Positions 1-7,431 of a DNA stretch of 11,514 nucleotides are shown here, piece by piece; positions within the stretch are counted from its first letter, which is position 1, and each line of letters begins with the position of its first letter. Below the pieces are notes generated by a model that worked only from the letters and a program-made list of their open reading frames with translations, was not told the DNA's origin and searched no databases. A program made the translations under genes and the position numbers. The DNA comes from SIG480 sp045636165 (lineage in GTDB: Bacteria > Bacillota > Clostridia > Oscillospirales > JAAYXM01): NCBI GenBank assembly GCA_045636165.1, contig JAZTWZ010000138.1:1-11514 (forward strand). Direction: 5' to 3'.

Positions 1-72
1 AGTGCGACCCCTGAAATTTCCTTTGCGTGGTATCTCGGAGGAATTGAGCGCGAGAGCAAGAAGGAGGAATAA
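1..72 (+). CDS. C-terminal end of an upstream gene, probably walH (yycH)
   Basis: Reading from base 1, 23 sense codons run without interruption to a TAA at 70-72. The peptide ends in an acidic/basic tail (REESK-like residues followed by KKEE) after an aromatic FAWYL stretch. The stop lies directly against the ribosome binding site of the next gene (AAGGAGG, 61-67), which starts only three bases later. This tight packing is typical of two genes in one operon. In Firmicutes the gene immediately before yycI is usually yycH, and an AWY-type strand near the end would suit a YycH C-terminus. The identity therefore rests mainly on position; 23 residues are too few to prove the family. Confidence 0.5.
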   Translation, partial: SATPEISFAWYLGGIERESKKEE

Positions 73-75
73 GCT

Positions 76-897
76 TTGGATTGGTCGAGAGCTAAAACGA
101 TTTTAATAGTATTCCTTTTTGCCGTAAACGCTTTTCTTTTCGGAACATATATGATGAAAGAGAATGAAGCAAAGAAAGATGCGCTTGCTCTTCAGAGCGA
201 GGTTGTTTCAGTTCTGCTTGAGCAGGGGATTTCGGTTTCGGCGGAGAGCATTCCGTCAGAGCAGGTGAAAATACACCATGCTACGGTAAGAGTATCCGAG
301 AATATGGGGGATGCAGCCGCATCTCTTCTCGGAGAAACGGAAGAAACACTTGAAGCGGAGAGAACGGTATATACTTCGCCTTCGGGGAATATGATGTTTT
401 CGAGTGACTCGTTTTCACTCGTATATGAAACAGGTAAAACGGTAAAAACTTCCGAGGAAGCAAAACTCCTTGCAAAGGATATTGCAGGAAAGCTCGGAAT
501 CTCTCACACGGGAAGTGAGATTTCGGTAGTTTCGGCGCAGGGCGGATATAATGTAACAATTCCTCAGGTTTTTGGCGGAGTTCGCGTGTTCGGAGCAGAT
601 ATTGAGCTTAAAATCTCGGATTCGGGAAGCGTTCTCGGAAACGGAAGATTTATAGGTACAGGTCGCCTTACCCGTGCCGAGGGAAAAACGATGAGAGTGT
701 CGGCGCTCCTGCTTGAATTTGCAGATGACATAAAAAAAGAAAAAGAAGAAAAGATAAATATATCGCACATTCAGTACGGCTATACGGCGAAAAACCCTGC
801 AGGCGGAAGCGTTTATCTCGTTCCGACGCTTGAAATTTCGACAGATGCAGGTGCGTTTTATGTAAATATGTCCGATGGCGCGTTGTTTGATATTTAA
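76..897 (+). CDS. walI: WalI (YycI) family regulator of the WalRK two-component system
   Basis: This 273-residue protein has the YycI layout: a short cytoplasmic N-terminus (MDWSRAK), one membrane segment at about residues 8-27, and an extracytoplasmic remainder. The second half carries the YycH/YycI-type beta domain, seen in the IPQVFGGVRVF stretch followed by a GNGRFIG strand, and ends with the typical tail strands (VPTLEIS, then FYVNMSDGALFDI). In Bacillus, YycI and YycH bind the sensor kinase WalK through their membrane helices and tune its activity, so the protein links envelope status to control of wall metabolism. The start is TTG at 76, chosen because AAGGAGG (61-67) sits 8 bases upstream and WSRAK is the conserved family beginning. 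It is coupled to the gene ending at 72. The kinase itself should lie further upstream, outside the window. Length is normal for the family. Confidence 0.85.
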   Translation: MDWSRAKTILIVFLFAVNAFLFGTYMMKENEAKKDALALQSEVVSVLLEQGISVSAESIPSEQVKIHHATVRVSENMGDAAASLLGETEETLEAERTVYTSPSGNMMFSSDSFSLVYETGKTVKTSEEAKLLAKDIAGKLGISHTGSEISVVSAQGGYNVTIPQVFGGVRVFGADIELKISDSGSVLGNGRFIGTGRLTRAEGKTMRVSALLLEFADDIKKEKEEKINISHIQYGYTAKNPAGGSVYLVPTLEISTDAGAFYVNMSDGALFDI

Positions 898-936
898 ATC
901 TTTTATTAAAAATTTTGAATATATCTAAAATAAGCT

Positions 937-965
937 TTGCAATTTTGATAAAAAGCTGATATAAT
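937..965 (+). promoter_or_regulatory. Sigma-A type promoter of murA with extended -10
   Basis: A -35 box TTGCAA (937-942) and a perfect -10 box TATAAT (960-965) are separated by exactly 17 bases. A TG dinucleotide at 957-958 gives an extended -10 (TGATATAAT). Transcription would begin near 972, leaving a leader of about 80 bases before murA. The surrounding 154-base gap is strongly AT-rich. No terminator hairpin is visible after walI, so murA may also receive read-through from the wal genes. Confidence 0.75.
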
Positions 966-982
966 TTAATTTGGCGGATATC

Positions 983-1017
983 AATTTCAAAAGAGGGGAT
1001 AATACTCTTTTGTGATT
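983..1017 (+). promoter_or_regulatory. Hairpin in the murA mRNA leader
   Basis: CAAAAGAG (988-995) pairs perfectly with CTCTTTTG (1005-1012) across a 9-base loop. Beyond a T/T mismatch the pairing continues for four pairs, including one wobble (983-986 with 1014-1017). It lies between the predicted transcription start (about 972) and the murA ribosome binding site (1034-1042). No U-tract follows, so it is not an intrinsic terminator. It could affect mRNA stability or be incidental in AT-rich sequence. Confidence 0.4.
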
Positions 1018-1051
1018 TGCAAAAAAGTACGAAGAAGGGGGATGCCGAATT

Positions 1052-2341
1052 TTGACTAAGTATGTTATAGACGGCGGTTATAAGCTTCACGGCGAGGTTA
1101 CAATCAGCGGTGCTAAAAATGCGGCAGTTGCCATAATTCCGGCAGCGCTCCTCGTTGACGGTACTTGCAGAATTGAAAATATCCCCGAAATCCGCGATGT
1201 TACGCTTATGCTCGACCTTTTGCGTGATATAGGCGCAGATGTTCGCCTTATAAACCGCAACTGTGTTGAGATAAATGCATCTAAAATAAGAACTACAAAA
1301 GCAGATTATGATATGGCGCGTCTTATTCGCGCGTCGTACTACCTCATCGGTGCGCTTCTCGGCCGCTTCGGTTCGGCTCAGGTTGCGCTCCCGGGTGGAT
1401 GCAATCTCGGTGACCGCCCGATTGACCAGCACACAAAGGCGTTCAAGCTTCTCGGTGCGAATGTCGATGTCCAGAACGGTTATGTTTTTGCTGACAGTGT
1501 CGGCCGCCTTAAGGCAGCCTCGATATATCTTGATGTCGTTTCGGTAGGAGCGACTATTAACTCCATCCTTGCCGCAGTTCTTGCAGACGGTCTTACCGTC
1601 ATTGAAAACGCTGCGAAGGAACCGCATATCGTTGACCTTGCGAACTTCTTAAATTCCATGGGCGCAAATGTCAGCGGTGCAGGAACGGATGTTATAAAGG
1701 TTCGCGGAGTCAAGAGCATCTCCGGCGGAACTTATGCTATCATTCCTGACCAGATTGAAGCAGGAACATATATGGCAGCAGTTACAGCTTGCGGCGGTGA
1801 GGTTTTAGTCAAGAACATCATCCCGAAGCATCTTGACTGCATCACGGCAAAGCTTGCAGAGATGGGAGCAGAGATTACGGAGTATGACGATTCCGTTCTC
1901 GTAAGAAGAGTTGCGCCGCTTTCAAAAACAAATATCAAAACGCTTCCGTATCCCGGTTTCCCGACAGATATGCAGCCGCAGGCAACAGTCGTTCTCTCTA
2001 TGGCAGACGGAATGAGCCTTGTTACCGAGGGTGTGTGGGACAGCCGTTACAGATATGTCGAAGAGCTTCGCAGAATGGGTGCGAAGATTCAGGTTGACGG
2101 CAAGACTGCCGTTGTTGAAGGTGTTCCGAGCCTCATGGGTGCGCCGGTGCGCGCGTGTGACCTTCGTGCAGGAGCTGCTCTTGTTATAGCAGGGCTTGCT
2201 GCGGAGGGCGTAACAGAGGTTGAGGATGTCTCCCATATCGAGCGCGGATACGAGCATATTATAGAAAAACTTACGGCTATGGGCGCGCACATAAAGCGCG
2301 TAGAAATGCCCGACGGTCCCGTAATAGCAAAAGCACAATAA
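1052..2341 (+). CDS. murA: UDP-N-acetylglucosamine 1-carboxyvinyltransferase (MurA)
   Basis: MurA transfers enolpyruvate from phosphoenolpyruvate to UDP-GlcNAc in the cytoplasm, the first committed step of peptidoglycan synthesis. The 429-residue length is standard. The signatures are intact: the GAKNA motif with Lys22, the catalytic-loop motif LPGGCNLGDRPIDQH with Cys117 (the residue fosfomycin alkylates, so this enzyme is predicted to be fosfomycin-sensitive at target level), the FPTDMQPQ motif with Asp306 (equivalent to the E. coli general base), and the C-terminal DLRAGAA and HIERGY arginine motifs. The start is TTG at 1052, behind an AAGGGGGA ribosome binding site (1035-1042). The ATG at 1042 is out of frame and hits a stop after five codons. 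The gene has its own promoter and terminator inside a wal-type cluster. Firmicutes often carry two MurA paralogues, and which class this one belongs to cannot be settled by eye. Confidence 0.97.
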   Translation: MTKYVIDGGYKLHGEVTISGAKNAAVAIIPAALLVDGTCRIENIPEIRDVTLMLDLLRDIGADVRLINRNCVEINASKIRTTKADYDMARLIRASYYLIGALLGRFGSAQVALPGGCNLGDRPIDQHTKAFKLLGANVDVQNGYVFADSVGRLKAASIYLDVVSVGATINSILAAVLADGLTVIENAAKEPHIVDLANFLNSMGANVSGAGTDVIKVRGVKSISGGTYAIIPDQIEAGTYMAAVTACGGEVLVKNIIPKHLDCITAKLAEMGAEITEYDDSVLVRRVAPLSKTNIKTLPYPGFPTDMQPQATVVLSMADGMSLVTEGVWDSRYRYVEELRRMGAKIQVDGKTAVVEGVPSLMGAPVRACDLRAGAALVIAGLAAEGVTEVEDVSHIERGYEHIIEKLTAMGAHIKRVEMPDGPVIAKAQ

Positions 2342-2353
2342 GAAAAACTAACT

Positions 2354-2381
2354 AAAGGAACGGGCAAGCCCGTTCCTTTTT
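2354..2381 (+). terminator. Intrinsic terminator after murA
   Basis: A perfect GC-cored inverted repeat, AAAGGAACGGGC (2354-2365) with GCCCGTTCCTTT (2368-2379), forms an 11-pair stem closed by a CAAG tetraloop, and the arm ends in a five-base T run (2377-2381). It starts 13 bases after the murA stop and ends 16 bases before walJ. walJ must therefore rely on partial read-through or on a weak promoter I cannot identify in the 56-base gap. Confidence 0.9.
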
Positions 2382-2397
2382 AGCAGAGGGAAAAGTT

Positions 2398-3192
2398 ATG
2401 ATAAAGGTTTGTCCGATTGCAAGTGGTTCCAACGGCAACTGCACATACATATCAGACGGAAAAGTAAATATACTTGTAGATACGGGAATATCCGCAACGC
2501 GAATTATCCGCGAGCTTTCTTCGCTTTGTGTCTCGATTTCGGATATTGACGCAATCTTCATAACACACGAGCACAGCGACCATATAACAGGGCTTCTGAA
2601 GCTTCTCGAGCGCACCGATGCTCCCGTGTATGCATCTGCAGGAACTGCGCGAGGAATAGGCGAGAGAATAGAGTGCCTTGAGGGTAAAATAAATGTCATA
2701 ACCGCAGGAAAAAAGCTTTCCTTTGGTGATTTTACGGCAGAGGCGTTCCATACTCCTCACGACACTTATGAGAGTATGGGATACCGTTTTTCAAACGGGA
2801 AGGAAATCGCAACCGTCGCAACCGATATCGGCCATGTTGACGATACGCTTCTCTTAAAGCTTCTCGGCTCGGATATTCTGCTTCTTGAGTCGAATTACGA
2901 TAAACGCCGTCTGCGCTACAGCCGATATCCTGCATTTTTAAAAGAGCGAATATGCGGCGGAAACGGACACCTTTCAAACGATGAGTGCGCGCTTGTTGCC
3001 GTCCGCGCAGTCCACGAGGGAACGAAGCACATTATTCTCGGCCACATAAGCGCAGAGAATAATTCCCCAAGTGAAGCCTATACGGCGGTACATACTGCGC
3101 TTACGAATGACGGAATCATTCCTGGTATAGATATGATGCTCTATGTTGCGCCTCGCGGAAAACGCGGAGAAATTGTTACGGTAGGGGAATAA
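2398..3192 (+). CDS. walJ: WalJ (YycJ) MBL-fold metallohydrolase
   Basis: This 264-residue protein belongs to the YycJ/WalJ branch of the metallo-beta-lactamase superfamily. The N-terminus (IASGSNGNCTYI) is typical of YycJ proteins. The metal-binding motif THEHSDH is at 56-62 (His57, His59, Asp61, His62). Further likely ligands are His118/His121 (FHTPHD), Asp143 (ATDIGH) and His216 (LGHIS), with the conserved ESNYD at 164-168. In Bacillus and related bacteria the gene is the fourth of the wal locus, and the protein has been linked to DNA metabolism and coordination of division with replication, so a nuclease-type activity is plausible but not shown here. The ATG at 2398 is preceded by an AGAGGGA site (2385-2391). 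The stop codon abuts the ATG of rlmH, which implies co-translation. Confidence 0.9.
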   Translation: MIKVCPIASGSNGNCTYISDGKVNILVDTGISATRIIRELSSLCVSISDIDAIFITHEHSDHITGLLKLLERTDAPVYASAGTARGIGERIECLEGKINVITAGKKLSFGDFTAEAFHTPHDTYESMGYRFSNGKEIATVATDIGHVDDTLLLKLLGSDILLLESNYDKRRLRYSRYPAFLKERICGGNGHLSNDECALVAVRAVHEGTKHIILGHISAENNSPSEAYTAVHTALTNDGIIPGIDMMLYVAPRGKRGEIVTVGE

Positions 3193-3669
3193 ATGATGCT
3201 CTCAATTGATATAATTTGTGTAGGAAAGCTTAAAGAAAAATTCTTTGTTGACGCCGTCACCGAATACAAGAAACGGCTCGGAGCATATTGCAAGCTGAAC
3301 ATCTGCGAGCTTTCGGAAATTGCAGTCAAAAATGATGCCGAAATCAAGAAGGCGCTTGACTCGGAAGGTGAGGTAATCTCTTCGAAAATTCCGAAGGATG
3401 CGTATGTGATTGCAATGTGCGTTGAAGGCGAGAGCCTCTCGAGCGAAAAACTTTCGGAAAAAATATCCGGTCTTGCCGTGCAGGGAAAATCAAAGCTCTG
3501 TTTTTTAATCGGCGGCTCAAACGGAATTTCAGAAAAGATAAAGACGGCGGCAAATTTGCGCCTTTCAATGTCGAAAATGACATTTCCTCATCATCTTGCA
3601 CGGGTTATGGTTCTCGAGCAGATATACCGCGCATTTAAGATTGAGGAGGGTTCGGGATATCATAAGTAA
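3193..3669 (+). CDS. rlmH: 23S rRNA (pseudouridine1915-N3)-methyltransferase RlmH
   Basis: RlmH is a small SPOUT-class methyltransferase that uses S-adenosylmethionine to methylate pseudouridine 1915 in helix 69 of 23S rRNA on assembled ribosomes. The 158 residues match the family length. The SAM-binding loop FLIGGSNG is at 104-111. It is followed by LRLSMSKMTFPHHLARV and EQIYRA, with the invariant C-terminal tail ending YHK at 156-158. The trefoil-knot region is complete. The frame begins with two adjacent ATG codons (3193 and 3196). The AGGGG site (3183-3187), inside the walJ coding end, is 8 bases from the second ATG and 5 from the first, so initiation at 3196 is the more likely of the two. 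The 3' end overlaps the ribosome binding site of the next gene. In Bacillus rlmH also closes the wal neighbourhood, although htrA precedes it there. Confidence 0.96.
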   Translation: MMLSIDIICVGKLKEKFFVDAVTEYKKRLGAYCKLNICELSEIAVKNDAEIKKALDSEGEVISSKIPKDAYVIAMCVEGESLSSEKLSEKISGLAVQGKSKLCFLIGGSNGISEKIKTAANLRLSMSKMTFPHHLARVMVLEQIYRAFKIEEGSGYHK

Positions 3670-3682
3670 GGAGGACTCTTTG

Positions 3683-5389
3683 GTGAACTATAAAAAGGAA
3701 TACGAAAGATGGCTTTCTGAGAAAAGCTTAACGGATACAGAGAGGGAAGAACTTTTATCAATAAAGGAAAACGAAACCGAGATTGAGGACAGGTTTTTCT
3801 CCCCCCTAAACTTCGGAACAGCAGGTCTTCGCGGAGTTCTCGGAATGGGAACGAACCGAATGAATGTATATACCGTCCGCCAGGCAACGCAGGGACTCTG
3901 CGAGGTCATAAAAAAGCTTGGCAAAAAGACGATGAAGCGTGGTGTCGCCGTATGTATGGACTGCCGCATAATGAGCGATACCTTCGCCCGTGAGGCGGCG
4001 TGCGTTCTTGCAGGAAACGGCATCCCCGTCTATATATTCGAAGCTCTCCGCCCGACGCCTGAACTTTCGTTTGCGCTTCGTGCGCTTGAATGTATCGCAG
4101 GTATAAACATAACCGCGAGCCACAACCCGAAGGAATATAACGGATATAAGGTTTACTGGGAGGACGGAGCACAGCTTCCGCCAAAAGAGGCTGATGCGGT
4201 TCTTTCAGAGATACGAAAGATTGATCTTTTCTCGGGCGCAAAAAAGATGGACTTTGACGAGGCTGTCAGACGCGGCGTTATTACCGTAATGGGTGAAGAG
4301 GTTGATGAAGCATTCATCACCCATGTTCTCTCGTGCAGAATAAATCATGACGCGGTAAAGGATGCGGGCGACGATTTCAAAATAGTCTATACGCCTTTCC
4401 ACGGTACGGGATATAAGATTGTCCCCGAAGTTTTCAAAAGAATGGGAATTGAGAATGTCATAAGCGTTCCCGAGCAGAGCATTCCCGACGGAAACTTTCC
4501 GACGGTAAAAAGCCCGAACCCCGAGAATAAGGAAGGCTTTTGTCTCGCAGTCGAGCTTGCAGAGCGCGAGAATGTTGACCTTATAATCGGAACGGACCCT
4601 GATGCAGACCGCGTCGGAGTTATTGTGCGAAACCGTGACGGTGAATATGTAACGATTTCAGGAAACCAGATGGGCGTTTTGCTTCTTGACTATATAATCA
4701 GCGCAAAGCGTGAAGCTGGCGAGCTTACGGATAAGTCGTATGCCGTAAAAACGATTGTCACAACCGAAATGGCAAGAAAAGTCTGCGAAGCTAACAATGT
4801 AAAAATGTATGAAACCTTTACAGGCTTCAAGTTCATCGCAGGTAAGGTTGAAGAAGTCGGAGCTGAAGGCTTCCTTCTCGGTTACGAGGAGTCATACGGT
4901 TACCTTATGGGCGATTTCTGCCGCGACAAGGATGCCGTTACCTCGTCGATGATGATTGCTGAAATGGCGGCGCATTACAGAAGCCGCAATATGAGCCTTT
5001 ATGATGCGATGGAAGAGTTATATGAAAAGTACGGCGCTTATGCCGAAAGAACGATAAATCTCGTAATGCCGGGCGTTTCGGGGCTTTCAAAGATGAATGG
5101 GCTTATGAAGTCGCTCCGCGAAACTCCGCCTGAAAGGGTTGGAGGCGAGAAAGTTCTCCGTGTCCGCGATTATCTCACGGGAAAAACAAATCTCGGCGAA
5201 GAGCTCCCAATATCGGGAAGCAATGTTCTATACTTTGAAATGGCAGACGGAACAAGCTTCATAATCCGCCCGTCGGGAACAGAGCCGAAGATTAAAGTAT
5301 ATATCCTCGCACAAGGCGAAGATAGAAATGCGGCAGAGGAAAGAGCAGAAAAATACATCCGCGCCGCAGAAGAGCTTTCGAATATGTAA
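3683..5389 (+). CDS. Phosphoglucomutase/phosphomannomutase (PgcA-type alpha-D-phosphohexomutase)
   Basis: This enzyme interconverts the 1- and 6-phosphates of glucose or mannose through a phosphoserine intermediate. It supplies glucose 1-phosphate for UDP-glucose and envelope polymers. All four family signatures are present in the 568-residue protein: GTAGLRG at 45-51, the phosphoserine loop TASHNP with Ser146, the Mg2+ loop DPDADR at 305-310, the sugar-specificity loop GYEESYGY at 400-407, and the phosphate-binding loop RPSGTEPKIK at 529-538. The length fits the larger eukaryote-like PgcA group. Start choice: GTG at 3683 lies 8 bases after AAGGAGG (3668-3674). TTG at 3680 is next to it at only 5 bases. 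The open frame extends upstream to 3596, but that part overlaps conserved rlmH codons. The ribosome binding site overlaps the rlmH stop, so the two are probably coupled. Substrate preference between glucose and mannose cannot be read from the motif alone. Confidence 0.95.
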   Translation: MNYKKEYERWLSEKSLTDTEREELLSIKENETEIEDRFFSPLNFGTAGLRGVLGMGTNRMNVYTVRQATQGLCEVIKKLGKKTMKRGVAVCMDCRIMSDTFAREAACVLAGNGIPVYIFEALRPTPELSFALRALECIAGINITASHNPKEYNGYKVYWEDGAQLPPKEADAVLSEIRKIDLFSGAKKMDFDEAVRRGVITVMGEEVDEAFITHVLSCRINHDAVKDAGDDFKIVYTPFHGTGYKIVPEVFKRMGIENVISVPEQSIPDGNFPTVKSPNPENKEGFCLAVELAERENVDLIIGTDPDADRVGVIVRNRDGEYVTISGNQMGVLLLDYIISAKREAGELTDKSYAVKTIVTTEMARKVCEANNVKMYETFTGFKFIAGKVEEVGAEGFLLGYEESYGYLMGDFCRDKDAVTSSMMIAEMAAHYRSRNMSLYDAMEELYEKYGAYAERTINLVMPGVSGLSKMNGLMKSLRETPPERVGGEKVLRVRDYLTGKTNLGEELPISGSNVLYFEMADGTSFIIRPSGTEPKIKVYILAQGEDRNAAEERAEKYIRAAEELSNM

Positions 5390-5390
5390 T

Positions 5391-5431
5391 AAAAAAGAGG
5401 AAAACTCAGCAAATGAGTTTTCCTCTTTTTT
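5391..5431. terminator. Bidirectional intrinsic terminator between converging operons
   Basis: A perfect 18-bp inverted repeat (5391-5408 with 5414-5431) encloses a 5-base GCAAA loop. The stem has six A/T pairs at its base, so both strands show a T-run after the GC-containing core (GAGGAAAACTCA). On the + strand it ends the phosphohexomutase transcript, one base after the stop codon. On the - strand it ends the dus transcript, whose TAA stop (5432-5430) overlaps the stem. Confidence 0.95.
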
Positions 5432-6398
5432 ATCCTAATGTGTGTTTTATTTCTTCTAAAAGTCTGTGCAGGTCGGAAAGCGTTGAAATCGTATTCACAC
5501 GAATTTTATAAGCATTTCCGCCGCGTACACCGCGCAGATACCATGCGATATGCCGCCGCGCTTCGAGAAGTGCAATCTTTTCGCTCTTCTGCTCTGCCGA
5601 GAGCGCAATCTGCGCTTCTGCAAGCGAAAGTCGTTCCGAAAGCGGGGGAAGCGGAGAGATTTCCTCTCCTGAGAGAGCCTCGCGGCTCTGCGAGAATATC
5701 CACGGGTTTCCGAAGGTAGCTCTGCCTATCATCACGCCGTCGCAGCCCGTCCACTTGCGGATCTTCACAGCGTCCTCCGCCTCGAAGACATCGCCATTTG
5801 CGATAAGCGGAATCTGAACTGCAGCCTTGACATCGCGGATGATGTCCCAGTCTGCGCGACCTGAATACATAGCGACGCGCGTTCTGCCGTGAATGGTGAT
5901 GAAGTCAGCCCCTGCCGATTCAAGAGTTTTTGCAAACTCGACTGCATTTACCGATCCGCTATCCCATCCCTTGCGGAACTTTGCCGAAACGGGAACCGGA
6001 ACGCGCTTCTTTATCTCCGAAACGATTTCTGCCGCAAGCCTTGGGTTCTTCATAAGAGCGGAACCGTCACCATTGTTTACGATTTTTGGAGTGGGACAAC
6101 CCATGTTTATATCAATGAATTCCGCGTTCGTACGCTCCAGCGCAATCACTGCTGCCTCGCCCATAACGGTCGGGTCGTTTCCGAAAAGCTGGATGCCAAA
6201 CGGCGCTTCATTTTCGCCTCTGACGAGGAGTGACGAGGTCTTGCTGTCCTGATAGACGAGCGCACGCGAGCTTATCATTTCGGAAATCGTAACATCTGCG
6301 CCGCATCCGTGGCAAACGGAGCGGAACGCCATATCCGTAACCCCTGCCATAGGCGCGAGAAAAAGTGGCGTATTCTCAAAAAGAGATTCAAGATTCAT
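5430..6398 (-). CDS. tRNA-dihydrouridine synthase, DusB-like
   Basis: Dus enzymes use FMN and NADPH to reduce specific uridines in tRNA loops to dihydrouridine. The 322-residue protein begins with the FMN-barrel motif LFLAPMAGVTD (12-22). It carries the catalytic-cysteine motif NMGCPTPKIVNNGDGSALM with Cys101, the SAKFRKGW segment with Lys140, HGRTR with His170, the phosphate-binding stretch ANGDVFEAEDA, and the GVMIGRATFGNPWIF motif at 221-235. The CPxxK...G.GSAL arrangement and length resemble the DusB/Dus1 group of Firmicutes. The ATG at 6398 is the natural family start, but its ribosome binding site is weak (AAGAAAG about 12 bases upstream). Translation may therefore depend on the gene before it, which ends 47 bases away. 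It is the last gene of the - strand operon. Confidence 0.94.
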   Translation of the reverse strand: MNLESLFENTPLFLAPMAGVTDMAFRSVCHGCGADVTISEMISSRALVYQDSKTSSLLVRGENEAPFGIQLFGNDPTVMGEAAVIALERTNAEFIDINMGCPTPKIVNNGDGSALMKNPRLAAEIVSEIKKRVPVPVSAKFRKGWDSGSVNAVEFAKTLESAGADFITIHGRTRVAMYSGRADWDIIRDVKAAVQIPLIANGDVFEAEDAVKIRKWTGCDGVMIGRATFGNPWIFSQSREALSGEEISPLPPLSERLSLAEAQIALSAEQKSEKIALLEARRHIAWYLRGVRGGNAYKIRVNTISTLSDLHRLLEEIKHTLG

Positions 6399-6445
6399 AA
6401 TTTATGCGTTCTTTCTTATAATGTCGGAAACCATACGAAGCTCGT

Positions 6446-7408
6446 TTACTTGTCTGAGAGCTTGATTGTTATAGTCTGTGTCTTTTCTTCGCCCGGAGCG
6501 AGGAAGACGAGTTTACCGTTCTTGCGGACGACATCGCGGCCTTCAGGTGTGCAGTTGCCCGGCTCAAGACCGAGAGCGTACTGACCCTTGCCCATCATCT
6601 TCCACTCTGTGAAGCAGGGAAGCTCTGCTGTGTCGTAGTTGATTGAAAGAGAAACATTGATGTCTGGGTTATAGACAGAAGCCTCGCCCTTTGTCATATC
6701 GTAGAAGAAGCACTGCTCCTCATAACCTGCCTGCGGTTTCTCCATTGTAAGAGCAGCAGCCATACCTGCTTTTGCGTTTTCGCTTCTTGCGACAACGCCC
6801 TTGTTGTTGATTGTGACAACAGAGTTTTCGGAGAGAAGCGGATAGCCGATATTGATGTGGTAAAGAACCATATACGGAACTTCTGCGTCGCCGATATTCT
6901 TGACTGTATCGCGGAGGATGATTTCGTCGCGGTCAGTCGGAACGATGTATTCACGGGTGAGGAGATACTTGTTACCGAAGAGGTAGGCATCGCGGACTTC
7001 AAGCTTTACATGGATGCCGTCAGCAGCTACCCAATGTCCGACATTTTCTGCAGGAGTGTTTCCGATTGTTCCGTGAAGAGGAAGGGTCTCTCCGTTATCT
7101 TCACAGGGGCTTCCTACTGCTGCAAAGCCGCAAGTTGTGAAGAAGCCTGCAGTAAATGACTTGAGGAAGCCGAGGCCGTCCTTATCGTAGTAGTTCGGGG
7201 AAACATATCCGCACGGAGCGAAGAAGCCGAGGTTACGACCGTTGAAATAGAGGCGTGAAATATCGCCTGCGCGGTCAGCGGAGATTGTGAACATAACTCC
7301 GCGGCCGTTATTGACCTCAAAAAGTCTGAGACCGTCGCCCTTACCGCCAACGAGACGGTGTTCCTCGACGCCGAAAAGCTGTGACTCATGTCCTACATAG
7401 TTAATCAT
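6446..7408 (-). CDS. DUF4432 / aldose 1-epimerase-like protein (galactose mutarotase superfamily)
   Basis: The 320-residue protein resembles the DUF4432 branch of the galactose-mutarotase superfold, whose members bind sugars and interconvert anomers. Features include the ISADRAGDISRLYFNGRNLGF segment near residues 42-62 (the family's DRG.DI-type motif), the TTCGFAAVG strand at 91-99, the LHGTIGNTPAE motif with His112, YHINIGYPLL with His184, and LGLEPGN with Glu282. By analogy with characterised mutarotases, the two histidines and the glutamate are the probable catalytic and sugar-contact residues. No signal peptide is seen, so it should be cytoplasmic. The ATG at 7408 follows AAGGAGAG (7422-7415). 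It lies 23 bases after the YgjV-like gene and is presumably co-transcribed with it. Codons look unusually regular (AAG for Lys, ATC/ATT for Ile), suggesting high expression. The true sugar is unknown. Confidence 0.85.
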   Translation of the reverse strand: MINYVGHESQLFGVEEHRLVGGKGDGLRLFEVNNGRGVMFTISADRAGDISRLYFNGRNLGFFAPCGYVSPNYYDKDGLGFLKSFTAGFFTTCGFAAVGSPCEDNGETLPLHGTIGNTPAENVGHWVAADGIHVKLEVRDAYLFGNKYLLTREYIVPTDRDEIILRDTVKNIGDAEVPYMVLYHINIGYPLLSENSVVTINNKGVVARSENAKAGMAAALTMEKPQAGYEEQCFFYDMTKGEASVYNPDINVSLSINYDTAELPCFTEWKMMGKGQYALGLEPGNCTPEGRDVVRKNGKLVFLAPGEEKTQTITIKLSDK

Positions 7409-7431
7409 AATAATCTCTCCTTATATTAAAT

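Noticed and set aside
668..1627. A 319-codon open frame on the - strand across the walI end and murA
   Set aside because: It is antisense to well-supported genes, has Cys/Arg/Lys-rich composition with no recognisable motif, and crosses the murA promoter.
3596..3682. An upstream extension of the phosphohexomutase frame
   Set aside because: It overlaps conserved C-terminal codons of rlmH. The homologous start is the GTG at 3683, with an AAGGAGG site at the right distance.
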